A program made the position numbers and the translations under genes. From contig JBKPLX010000130.1 in assembly GCA_046731855.1 (NCBI GenBank), positions 1 to 5,534 on the forward strand: DNA of 5,534 nucleotides, written 5' to 3'. Source of the DNA: Udaeobacter sp046731855. Lineage in GTDB: Bacteria; Verrucomicrobiota; Verrucomicrobiia; Chthoniobacterales; UBA10450. Numbering within the stretch: the stretch's first letter is position 1; each line of letters starts with the position of its first letter. The notes under the pieces are model-generated. The model saw only the letters and a program-made list of their open reading frames with translations. It ran no database searches and was not told the origin of the DNA. Of this stretch, positions 5,507 to 5,534 are shown piece by piece.

Positions 5507-5534
5507 GTGACGGTCGAGCAGCCGAGCGGTTCAT
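5507..5534 (+). CDS. Possible start of the next gene (runs off the window)
   Basis: A perfect AGGAGG (5492-5497) lies 9 nt before a GTG at 5507, and the frame from there (MTVEQPSGS) stays open to the right edge. It is the best Shine-Dalgarno in the window. Only nine codons are visible, so no family can be given. A second frame with GTG at 5473 is also open to the edge, but it lacks this ribosome-binding-site spacing. Treat this as a hint only. Confidence 0.3.

Noticed and set aside
5393..5534. Minus-strand frame starting at the right edge (reads MNRSAARPSPLRSS)
   Set aside because: It is short and GC-biased in composition, has no recognisable motif, and overlaps the regulator's 3' end and its hairpins.

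Overview
The window looks like chromosomal DNA from a moderately GC-rich, probably soil or freshwater, Gram-negative-type bacterium. The secreted protein in the middle resembles hypothetical proteins I associate with Verrucomicrobiota and Acidobacteriota. Weak or absent Shine-Dalgarno sites at two of the starts, and repeat-rich non-coding DNA between genes, fit that guess, but the phylum is an inference and not proven by the sequence. There are no rRNA or tRNA genes, no CRISPR array and no recognisable insertion sequence.

Layout, left to right. (1) Bases 1-827, + strand: the 3' part of a membrane acyltransferase of the OafA/acyltransferase-3 family; its 5' end lies outside the window. (2) Bases 828-1169: a gap with a weak hairpin after the acyltransferase, a good sigma70-type promoter at 981-1010, and a leader of about 150 nt ending in a small hairpin just before the next start. 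(3) Bases 1170-3239, + strand: a 689-residue exported protein of unknown function, with a signal peptide, a probable beta-propeller-like body and a C-terminal Ig-like domain. (4) Bases 3240-3861: about 620 nt with no confident gene. The first half carries two pairs of imperfect direct repeats. The second half holds a coding-like minus-strand frame that is probably broken at a run of six T, followed by small dyads upstream of the next gene. (5) Bases 3862-5412, + strand: a MocR/PdxR/GabR-type regulator, i.e. a GntR winged helix fused to a PLP-dependent aminotransferase-like domain, with the PLP-lysine motif intact. (6) Bases 5413-5534: two small hairpins after the regulator, then a perfect AGGAGG and a possible GTG start running off the edge.

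The three main genes lie on the same strand but are separated by 342 and 622 nt, and at least the second has its own promoter, so they do not look like an operon. No shared pathway can be read from them. No clear new biological system is visible. The most unusual part is the repeat-bearing gap 3240-3861 with its possible frameshifted small gene divergent from the MocR regulator.
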